The notes under the pieces were generated by a model that saw nothing but the letters and a program-made list of their open reading frames with translations, was not told the DNA's origin and did no database searches. 64,000 nt of DNA from assembly GCA_903813345.2 (NCBI GenBank), contig CAIIXF020000001.1, positions 50,735,885 to 50,799,884 of the forward strand, read 5' to 3'. Source of the DNA: Owenia fusiformis (lineage: Eukaryota > Annelida > Polychaeta > Sabellida > Oweniidae). Of this stretch, positions 39,101 through 51,100 are shown one piece after another. The position numbers and the translations under genes are program-made. The first letter of the stretch is position 1; each line of letters opens with the position of its first letter.

Positions 39101-42100
39101 CTATAAATGATTTCTTGTACAAATGTTCACCCATGTATTGATGAGTATGTTTCATTATCCAATACAAAAAGAGAAATAAGTTTTATAATATATTAATGAA
39201 ATAAAATATAATAATATGGTATATACCATAGGTGAATGATAATGTGAAATTATTTGTTTTTGCAGATTTGACAGACAACCGCTGGAAAAGAGTGAGTCTG
39301 AGGCTGGAGTCAGATGGACGTCCCAGAATAACAGTTGCCGGGGTAACACGGTTACTGAACACATACAGGAATGCAATGACCTTCTATATGAGGAACCCAT
39401 TCATAACTGAAGGTACACAATTGCTAGTGAAGCATATTACACAATAAATTGACCAAAATGCATTTACCTTACATTAAATAGATTAAGTCCAGTAGCATTG
39501 TTGGATATAATAGTACCATTGAACTTAATTTTTATCCCATCGAACTAAATTCGCGGGATATGGAAAAGCCGTCCATCCATCTTTGCATTTGTCCATCTGT
39601 GTTTTCTGTCCATGCCTTCATTCATCCATGCATTTGTCCGTTCATTTGTCCAGGCGATAACCCAAATAAGAGATGAGGTATTTTGATCAAGTAGGCTTAT
39701 GGGTGTAGGACCTCTGCTTGAGAAGGAATTTTTAAGATGGCTGCTCAATTCAAAATGGCCACAATGTAATCTTTGATCTCAAATATCAGTTGAGGAATTT
39801 GGTTAGAATTTATATGCTGAAACCTGGGGACGTTGGAGCTCTAATCAAGAAGGAATTTATAGAATTTGATTCATATGATATATTATCACTACATCCTTCC
39901 CACTTCCACTTGACCCCATCTGAAGTACAAATACATACATGACTTATCATGGACAGAAGAAAAGTCTGAGATAAATGGTTGATATTTCATGATTTTTAGC
40001 AGCAATCTATGATGATCACAATTCTCGATTATTGGGAAAGAATTAACTTCACAATTATTTTTAATTTCCTTTTTATTAGGTATCAACCTTACATAAATGT
40101 GTATAATTGAACACCCAACATGGGTTAGTTTATCAAATTCAAATTAAGAAATGACCATTAAATCCGTATATACCACAATATTTGTACAATGTATAATAGT
40201 TGATAAAAGTTCATTGTCATTATAAAATGAGTTACTCTTCCAAAATCATATGTACCACACTATTCTTAAATTGAGTTGAGTTCATTGTTTCTTATATTAT
40301 AAGACGGTTGCCACTCTGAGTGGTTCCCACCATGGCATCCTATCATATTTAACTGACTCTGCTTCAAGCTCATGCTCCACTTTGATGACTGTATCTATCA
40401 TCTCTTCGGGCCAGTACTTAGGCATGCCTTTCCCGTTCCAAAACACAATTCGCCCTCCCTGTTTGCAGATTTTCCCGGCTGACCGAATTGCAGAGTTATG
40501 GTTTTCATGCACTAACCAATCTGATATATTTGAGAGACATACACCATCAAACATTTGTTGCTTTGACGCCGGATATTTTCTGAGCCAATCAGTGAGTTCA
40601 CCTTGTACCCATTGCATACGTTCTACCCTCTCTTTCAGAATGGGGAAATTCTCTTTAATTTGATAATCTCGTAGGTTGTATTTCCCCGAGTAGCCACCTG
40701 TTAGCATGTACTCTATACAGTGGTTTCTTTTCGCTGGGATATTCTTGCAAATCTCTTCCATTCTCCTGCCAAAGATGGTTGGATAGTCCTCATCAGGATA
40801 GATCGAAAAGTTGAAATCAGACATGAGACAGTGAACTAACTTTTTCATCGCCCTTCGGAAATATTTTGTGTTCATTACATTCTCAAAAAAATCAGATTGC
40901 TCCTTCATATCATCTCCCATGGATATGAACCTTTGGATGTCTGTTTGATCCAAAGCAACAAAGAATAAATCATAGGCTGCAGTACGTTTTTTGGTATCAA
41001 AAATGCCACAGTGCATAACACCAAATTGAATAGCTTCCATATGAGCGTCCCAGTACTCTTGGGTTGGTGGTTCAAGGGCTCCTTTAATGGCTTTGTATAT
41101 TCTGACTCGCTCTTCAGGTTTTACATTCTCCCTGTCGACTCCAGTGAAGTCAATGAAATCTTGGTATGACAGATGTTTAATGCAAGCTGCTTGTAACTTT
41201 GCCAAATGTAGCTGTGGAATGGATAATTCAAGGGCCACGACATCAGCAGGGTCATCAAGAAGAAGGGTCATAGCATTGGCACCACATGATGCAATTGTGA
41301 AGAGTCTGTCTCCACTTTTGATGTTCATTGCATGTCTGATTGGGGCAATGTCTTCCCAATTCTACAAAAAGTTATAAATTATACATTGGCAATTTTTTAT
41401 TTCTAGTCAAGTAACTTTTACTAGTATACAGTATTGTATGATTTTTATCACACCATCGGTCGGATATAGTCGTCATACTGGTCGTGGTCGTGATCGTGGT
41501 CGTGATCGTGATCGTCCCGCTTTTTGTTATCGCCGTTTAAGGAAAACTGCTCATCAGATTTTCTCCAAATTCGCAGAGATGATAGAGCATATGAAGTACT
41601 AGAGCTGATTAACTTTTGGGTGGCCATCTTGTTTTCTGGTGGCCATTTTGAAGGTTTTTCGAAAAATCTTGTCATCGCCATTTCAGGAAAACCGCTCATC
41701 GATTTCCTTCAAATTTACACAAATGATAGAGGATATCAAGTACTAGAGCTGATTAACTTTTGGGCGGCCATCTTGTTTTCTTGTTCTTGAAAGGAGGGCG
41801 AGTTGTTTGTAGAATGAATCGGGGGATTTTTTTCATGAATTTCGCTTATGTTTTTCATCCAAAAAACATCAATACACTTTAAAACATTTTGTTTACTTTA
41901 AGATTACACCATGTAATCCAAAAATATATTTCTCATTTTCAAAGATAATCCATGGATTAACACCCAGGTATTTTTATTTTTCAATCTTCAGAGGGCTGGG
42001 AATCAATGATGCTCAACGCTTTTGAATACGATAAATGCTGTTTTAAATAGGTTTTACGTATGCCAATAATTTCTCAAATTATGTAAGCTGAATGCATTCC

Positions 42101-45100
42101 TTAATCCCTAGAATGCCTATCATAATAACATTCTTTTGTCTTGGCCACTTAATATGTTTTGTTGCTGTCTGATCATCAAATCAAATTGTTGTTATTTAAA
42201 GATGTCAGTCAAATCTGGTGAAACAGCACAACATTTACCTAAATAGCACGAGTACATATTATGTAACTCATTCATAATATTTCATGCATCAGGTATTAAG
42301 GCTTAGGGGATTAACTTTTACACATAAACTGAACTGACAGATGTGCACGCTTACATGTACAACTTCCAGGATTGTAAGAATTCAAAACTTGTTGATAGCC
42401 ATATTTTCCTGAATATGACATCGAGAAATTATGGCATTTATGAGTGGTAAAACATGAAAAAAGCATTTTCATTTAAAATTAGCATATGATTTGAATTGAT
42501 GCCAAGAAATGTATTAGTTAACTGTATCCGTTTTACATCCATTGCAGTTGGCTACATTATAAGACAAGGCATTCACATGCAAAATGTCAACACCTGCCAT
42601 TTGTTACAGACACCAACTGCCAAACACCAACTGCCAAATGATAAACACCAACCACTGAACACCATCCACAAAAAAGTTTGAGACCATAACAATATGTCAC
42701 CACTTGTGGTGGTGACATAAAAATGATCATGGAAAATTGTATTTTTTTTAAAAAGTAGGAACTTCTGAGGTTATTAGAAAATCGGAAGACAAGGAAGGAT
42801 TCTGGGAAGGATATTAGGGTTATAAATTGCAATGAAACTAAAACAAAACATTCTTTTTCTCAAATATCACAGTGTATATTCAAATCACAAATACGATATC
42901 ATACAATTACAATAAGGGTCTAGTGCACTTTCCATTATGATATCCCCATGAACAAAATGAATCATTTTTAGGTGTAACATAAAGAATTCAATGTCACATA
43001 ATACTGTGGAAAATATTTGGGCGTTTGGACCCACATGGGCTGAGGTTGAGGTCATTTAGTTCAGCAAGGGTGTATTGACTATTGATTTTCACAAAAATAC
43101 CTAAAATACACTATGACCTGAATCGATTGCAAATTAAATAATTTCACAGTATGACACAAATGGTATATCACATCAGATGTGCAAATATAAAGTTTGCAAT
43201 CGATTCAGGTCATACTTCAAATTAAAAGATTATACATTTTTTCCATCATTTTTTCCTACAAAATGGCTATAGAAAAATGCTTCAAAAGCAACTTTTATAC
43301 TAATGAAATCCCATACAACTTTCTAAATCCAAAGATTATACTGTTATGTTTCATTAATTAATAACATATTTGGATAATATGTTGGGATGTGTAGGATGCA
43401 AATGGATTTTGACAGACACAAAAAGACTTCTTGGTTTGGCATCTCTACCCCTGTACACTTTATGATTGAATATTGGCCCTAATAAGTGGCCCATTCATCA
43501 ATACAGTGCTGAATATAGTGAAACAAGATACTAGTGTACATATAAATGTAATAATACCTATAGCTAGGTCTGAATATTAAACTCCAGCCAAATAGAGCCA
43601 CCACAATATTTCAACCTTTGTAACCCTTGCAAAAAGATTTTCTTGCAATAAAAATGTAAAAATAGCTTAGGGTACTTGTAAGCCAATTTGATTTTAAGGT
43701 AGACATGTCTCGATATTTTTCAATAATTTTCATGATTATAAATACCGATAATCAATGAAAGGGACAATATTTTCACATTTGTAATTGTATGTGTATGCAT
43801 GGTCCATGTGTATGTTACCATAATTCTTTATATCAACTTAAAATGTAAAAAAATTTGCCCAATTTATAAATATCAGATAATTTATTCATCACAAAAATTA
43901 GTAAAAATCATCAACATGCAGAACTACCTTAAGGATGTTCCCTGGACGAAGTTGAAAACGATGAACACCAACCCCTAATTTTTCTTTTCAAAATGTGAAG
44001 TACATAGCATAACTAAGTGTTTCTGTGAGTTTAAGAAAAAGTTAAATATTCAAAAGTGTGTTTTGGGGTGAAAACCTGATTTTTAACATGGGTTTCAATG
44101 AGAAAGTGCCACGCCCACTTTTGTCAAATATTGACACTTTAGAGGCCTCTTGCTCAGAAAAAAGCACACTAACATATGGTTTTTAAAGTTTTAATATTCT
44201 TTGTTGCCCGTGAGAATCCCAGAAAACCATTTTTGAGAAAAAGTTAAATACTATTGAATATTTTCCTATCTGACCAGGGAACATCCTTAAAGAGTTTAAT
44301 CTCTCACTCAGTCACAATCATGTCAACCAAAACTGTACTCGTGTTACATAATATAGGATTATACAGCTTACCATACGTGTGCAATCTATATAGCATCCAC
44401 ACTGACATCTTTACAGAATCATATATAATTTTTGAATATAAACTATAACTCAACCCAATAAGGCGAGTACTAAAGAATTTACTTACCTGCCATCTAAAAA
44501 TCTGCTTGGAACTACCATTGGATTACCATTGGATTCCTCCAAGAGAATATTCTAGGACGCATTCAGCTTACATAATTTGAGAAATTAATGGCATACGTAA
44601 AACCTATTTAAAACAGCATTTATCATATTCAAAAGCGTTGAGCATCAATGATTCCCAGCCCTCTGAAGTTTGAAAAATAAAAATACCTGGGTGTTAATCC
44701 ATGGATTATCTTTGAAAACGAGAAATATATTTTTGGATTACATGGTGTAATCTTAAAGTAAACAAAATGTTTTAAAGTGTATTGATGTTTTTTGGATGAA
44801 AAACATAAGCGAAATTCATGAAAAAAATCCCCCGATTCATTCTACAAACAACTCGCCCTCCTTTGTAAACATAATAGGAGAACAGTTTTCCTGGTTCATA
44901 GTGTCTGCCTATTTGATGGTGTGATCTCGTTCACGTCCTGTGCCTTGTTTGTTTACTTGACAATCTCGAGATAAAAGCCCATGATTGGATGGAGCAGGTC
45001 GTTTTTAAAAGAAATTTCAAGATTTTCACACAATTTATTTTTTAACTCAAAAGCTGGTTATTTGCAGGTGAACTTAACCAGTACATCCAATAACAATTAT

Positions 45101-48100
45101 ACTTTTGCATGAAATTTATCGGAAGCCTATTATGATTCAGTATGAACTTATTGAAAAAGGATGCAAACTTCCTACACTCAGAATGATCATTTTTCCATTA
45201 TAACTCTTTAGCATTTTTTAACGAAGGCTCCTAGTAAATATCCTGGATGGTCTCAATTATTTGTTACTTCAAACGAGTGCATCAAGTTTGTGCTCTTTTA
45301 TTTTGTTTGTGAATAATTAGTAGCTTTTTGAATAAATTATGTGAAAATCTCTAAAAAGTGATAATTCACATCTTTAATGCCATTTTTACAAGAAAAATAA
45401 GTTTTAAACTAGAATGCATGGTACCCTAAATAACATTCCAAGTCAGATGCCTTTTCACAAAATTTTTTTTGTGGGGCGTTTTAGGCTTTGGGAATAGATT
45501 CTAAATACATGTACCATATCCACTCTAATGGGTGCATCATTTCAGAGAATGTACGCACATGTGACTTTTATGATAAAAATATGGTCTCAAGTTTAATGTA
45601 TTAGTTTGAAATATTTACTCAACAAGATATTGATTGATGGTTATATTTAAAGAAGAGAATGAAATACAGGAACTGTAGAGTGAAATTAAATATTATATGT
45701 ACCATTAACAATATTTTATCCTTTTGAAATTCAATTTTGAAAATGCACTGTGTGCTAATTAGAGAGAATACGATATTGACAATTACTCTGATGTGAGTAG
45801 GTAGTTACCAGTTTCGCCACCAGGTGGCTGATTCAGGGGAAATAACATGGCAGGGTATTACAAAATTTGACTGTTAACTTAATCGATTTTGAAAATTTCA
45901 CAATCTTCCTGAGAAGTCGTTTTTATTATTTCACATATGCTTGTGCACTGTAATCATTACAAAGACATCAAAGAACAACAAAAAACTTTAGTTTGAGAAA
46001 AAAAGTGCCGTTTAAAAAATTTGAAAAGATTTTTTTCTAGGAGTAGCCCATGAAAAACCGCTGATTCAAAATATCTGAACATTTCAGAAAATATACTTCA
46101 AACATATATCAAAAACGAAGGAGCAACGGAAATTTGAAAAATTACCAAATAAAAAAATTGGGATCAAAATAAGGAAAAAAGTACACTTCTCAAATTGTGT
46201 TTTTCTATTTTTTTAAATTTGTATGAGAGATTTCAAAATTCTAAAGCTCCTTCCATTTTGGGCTATATTAAAGGGATGTTTCAGAGAAATTAGAAAAAAA
46301 ATGTTCAGGGACCTTTGCCGTGCTACTCTTTTTGTCAATTTTTCTGTCACATTTTCAGAGGACTCAAATTCCCATTCCAAAATGTTTACTGTTTCTATTT
46401 GCATTATCACAGTGAGCCTGGTTATTTAAATGATAAGTGGAACTAAAAAATTGAGAGAAAATCCAACCAAAAGACAGTTAATTTTGATGGTCAGATTATA
46501 CTCAAATGCCATGTGCTTCCTGGTTTCGGCCATCTTGGATTTTTTGATTAAGTTATAAGTTACCTTAACTTGAATATTCATCAGTTTTAGTGGTCCACTT
46601 TTCATAATAACATATTAACCGTATGTGTCTGATAGTTATACAAATTAAAATAAGTCCAGGAAAAGAAAATATTATCTACCTAACATAAGAAAAGATATTT
46701 CACTTTTTGTGATTTTACAACATGGGGTCTATGGGGAATCCCCCCGACCTAGAAGTCACATTTTCAAAGAAAATAAAATTTTCAAAGTTGATAAACTCTT
46801 TTTTAAACCACATTTCTAGATGTAATTTGAATTTTTAATGACGTAAATCAAGATTATTTCTACTCGCATCAAGTCTATTGTTGAAAAAGTTTTAGTGAAA
46901 GTTTCAAAAGGTTAAAAACATACTTACCATAGAAAAGATAATTTCTTCATTTTGACCTCTATGAGCGGTTTCCACAATTTCAGAATAATTTTGCTTCTGA
47001 ATTATTGTATTTAGTATGACAGGAGAAGGAATTTTCCTTCTTAGTAAAGTAGAGATCCCTCTTAGCATTGCCATGTTGTTGGAAATATAAGCTAAATACC
47101 ACTTAGCTTTCATGCACTGTCAAGCTGGTGGATATTTATAAGATAATAATATCTACAATTCCAAGTAATGTGATGAAAGGATGAGGGATAGTTCAATCTT
47201 TATTGTCAATATATATTCATGGTTTATGTATTTGTTGAAATATGATGTAAATACTAAGAAGCATATTACACCTTGAGATTTTTGATAGTGAGTGGCCATT
47301 TTAGGTCCCATGGTGAGCTATTGTTATTGCCCACTTGTCTGTCCATCCATCTGTCTGCCTGTCCGTCTGTCTGTCTGTCTGTCCATCCGTCCGTCCGTCT
47401 GTCTGTCAACACATTGGCAGCTTATGTGTCTATATAAGGTCATCAATTGTTCCATAAGTGGCGCCTCAAAAGCTCGCCTTTTTTTCAAAATGGCGGCCAT
47501 TTTTATGGCGTAAAAATCAGGTTTTCAGCTCTTTTTGGTTATAACTCCACAAGTTTTCCACCAATTTTCTTTTTGTACATGTAACCAGGCTATTTCATAT
47601 TTTGAATTTCATATTGATCAATCCCCATTTGTTTCCTTGTTCATTTTAACAGGTCCTTTTAATCCTCTTGCATCAACTACTTTTACATCCAGTATTTCAG
47701 ATATTTATAACCATGTTGTTTGCAAGTCACTTTTGTATATATGCTCTATTGTTTAACCAGTTTTGTATGTTGTTTCATGCTGTGTTTGTTTTTACTTTTC
47801 ATTTATGTCTTCATGTTATATATATAGATCACATTCACTCACTCATGAGTTTGGGTGTTGGCTGTTTTTGTATGCAGTAGTTGAGAATGTTAGGACAGCT
47901 AAGAACTATGATATTTTAAATAGATATTTTAATATTTTGTATCTTGGACTTTGTTGTTATTATTTATATTTGCCACCCACGAGCCTTCCATCGCCCATTT
48001 ACATACAGGTACCTTAATTTATAAGATATAAATAAGGCCTACAAGTTTTTGCGAAACAAGTCGCAAAGATTCAAAATGGCCACTACTTTTATTGCGGAAA

Positions 48101-51100
48101 AATCAGGTTTTCAGCTTGTCTTTGGTCATAATTCCATAAGTATTCCATTAACTCTTTTGCGCGGTCAGGCGAGTTTTGTCGCCACTACGCTTTATGGCGT
48201 ATGTCAACCTGGAGTCGACATGCTATAGGAAAGTTTTAGCAGACTTCAAAAGATGTCACCCTTGTATTGCAGTGCCAATATTTGGTACTCACATTGACAG
48301 GAAGTGATTTAAAATTAATTTGGCGAAGCAAAGTTTCTGAAAAAAATTATTTTGGTCACTTAATTGATTTATTTTGTAACAAATACGAATCTGGAAGTGA
48401 TCAGACATTGTGGTACTAAAAAAGGGCTAGATTTAGACGGGTAATGATGATCAAATCGCTGCTATATTCAATTATTCTGGCAGTGAAGCCTAATATTTGA
48501 AGCCTCAGAAAATGAAACTTAGAACGATGATGGGCCTGACAACTCTGTGCCTGGGGGACAGGCAAGGGAAGCTGCTGGGGTACACCAAGGTAATATTTAG
48601 TAGGGGTCTTATGTTTTTTTTGCAATACATAATGTTTTGGATTTTTTATCATCGGTGCCTCTAATTGTGATGAGTTCATACGTTAACATATGATTTATAC
48701 ATATTTTTCCAATTATGAGTAAAAATTTGGTGGTGTTATCTCTGTTGGTTTAGGTTTTATGTCACTTTCAAATTGGCAGGCATGAAAATCCTAATTTTTA
48801 GTAAATTAATTACCGCTCAGTAGCTTTTAAAAATAATTAAATACCGCGCAAAAGAGTTAATTTGTTTGAAATTATGTAGGTACCTCTTTTTCCTGATTAT
48901 CAACAATGTCTTAGGCAAAATATGTTGCAGATTCAAATTGGCCACCACTCTTATTGCAGAAAAATCAGGCTTTTAGCTCTTTTTTCATCATAATTTCACA
49001 AGTATTTCATCAATTTGCTTAAAATTGTACAGGTACCTTAATTTCAAATTTATATGTGAATACATTTAGAATGTTACACCTGTCTAATGACAGTTTGTTT
49101 GAATAGAGAGCCATTTCCAGAACTGGCAGCCATGACTGTTCGATGGGATTTGTTATGTCTTTGCATTGCTGTTATCTAGTTTTCCCAGTTTCAAATTTTC
49201 TGCTTCATACCAAGCTAGCAGCATGTCTCTGGCAATAATGACTATTTAAGTTAACATTGTCTACTCCATGTGAGAAAAAGGCTGTATCATCGTATTGGTT
49301 CTAGAGACTGTAATCCCACCCAGGCCAGCTGATTTCCCTCCCACTGGGATCACAATGTATGTAGGTGGGGCCCCAGAGTCTATGACAAAACTACCCAGCC
49401 TGCTAGGGTGTCTAAGGGGTCTCAAGATTGGACAGAAGTTCTGGCATTTCACCAAGGCAGACTTTCAACAAGGAGGTAGGAAAATTACCCTTTTCAATTC
49501 AATTTAATTTATTTCAATTCAAATTTCATAATTTCTTATATAATGTATACTTTAAAACCATTTTCAAAAGCTAGATTTTGTCTGCCCTCTTAGAATTAAA
49601 AGTTACCCATTGATCTAGCCAATATTCAACAAGAATTTGAAAACATAATCGGAAAATTAAGTATGCAACATTTTCTGCATATAAATAGGCGACTTTCATT
49701 AACACTTACAAAAAGGCCAGTGAAAGTCAAATTAGAGGTCATTATAATCCAGGGGCGGGTCTGGAAACCAACAAGGGGGCCGGCATATTTCAAGTGTGAT
49801 GAAAAAAAATTTGGGCCTCTAAAACCAAAAAGTGGGCACAAATTTTGAAAATTTTAGGCCCATTTTCTTGATGATTTGGCCTAAAATTAAAAATAAGGCC
49901 TAAAAAGGCCAAGTAATCCTCCAAAAAGTCCACTTATTGGGGCCATTTTTTGGACCCATTTTTTTCTGGGTCAACCCAAGGGGGGGGGGCGTAGCCCCCC
50001 AGTGTAATCATAGAAGCAATAAGCATTGTATTGTTTTCTTCCACAGATTTGACATTTGATGAAAGTGGATGTAGGGATCCCGGGGCAATAGTACCAGCTC
50101 CTAGTATACAGCTAGCCCCTGTCCAAGCCAGGAACACAATAGAGTATAAACATGGCCAGGTATATGTACTGCAGTATTGATAAGTCTGAATTCTAAACCA
50201 ACCACTACAATGAAAGTTGGACTACTACTCTGTCTATAAGATTTTACATGCTTCATTAAATGCTTGAATAGTCAAAATCTGAGTTAAAAATAATTGTAAC
50301 ATCGTTCATGCTGTCACAATCAGGAATGATACAGTTTCAATGATTTGCTCCTTCATGGAAATGGTTCTTCACAGACTACACTGTGAATAGTATATGTGTA
50401 AAGAATAAGAATAAAGAATATGTATGAAATGATTTAAAAGTTTTACTGGCTGATTGTGAGATGTGGGTAGATGTATGAAAATGAGTTTAATTCTCTGATA
50501 TAGTTTATTTTACTCAATGCAACACATAATCATTTGTAGACTGGGTACCAGTTCTTGCCTTGGGATGTTGGTCCAGCAGAGGTCCAATCTCTATCAGCAA
50601 GTGGTGCAGGGACTGATCAATCTTCACACATGGACAGTAGAGATACTGTAACATTGGCAGGTATGTCTGATTAATTTAAGATACACATGCAGATTGCATA
50701 AACCAAAAGTGAATTAAAATAAAGTGAGCTAAACATGTTATTTGAGTACAAAGTCGGTGTATAAAAACATCTGTGTGATGACTGATAAATGCATTTATAA
50801 TTAATCCAACTGTGGTTACATCACACATACAAGTACTAACCAGACCTCCACAAACCGCAAGCATTTGAGGATCCACTGTCACGCTCGCTACATACAGCCC
50901 CGTGCCTTGGCCATGATACAGCTATGCAAGCTCACAGTATCCTGAGGTCTAGTTAGTACCTGTTTACATTGAGGTCAATATTTTTTCTAAAGTGTTTACA
51001 TTTGTATTGCACATTTCTTTTATTGCAGTTATTGTGATGTCCGTGATTGGTGTTGCGATGCTGCTGACTGGAGTAATTGCATTTCTACTATGGAAGAAGA

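Larger units (their letters stand above)
41790..44863. mobile_element. 3.1-kb fold-back element with ~320-bp inverted arms
   Basis: The left arm 41790-42115 and right arm 44547-44863 are near-identical on opposite strands (for example AAGGAGGGCGAGTTGTTTGT at the outside, GCTCAACGCTTTTGAATACG further in). The loop of 2.4 kb has no transposase frame; it holds a family A copy and a TTAA-flanked MITE. Lies in the intron of the nested gene. Confidence 0.8.
41362..46927 (-). other. Intron of the BtaA-like gene
   Basis: 5.6 kb containing a short TCGTGA/GCCATTTTG repeat module (41448-41790), a fold-back element (41790-44863) with other elements nested inside, and about 2 kb of AT-rich DNA with no recognised feature. 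Confidence 0.75.
39413..49304 (+). other. Receptor intron 19, host of the nested - strand gene
   Basis: Exons 19 and 20 join in phase within LamG5, so 9.9 kb is intronic. It holds remnants of the TCCCATCGAAC family at about 39536-39760 and 47335-49155, and the - strand BtaA-like gene at 40297-47113 with its own element-filled intron. Confidence 0.85.

Noticed and set aside
44487-44580. Candidate 5' exon of the BtaA-like gene ending at a GTAAGT donor (- strand)
   Set aside because: Its frame into exon 2 contains a stop and no ATG; the exon at 46928-47113 gives a continuous frame and better family match.
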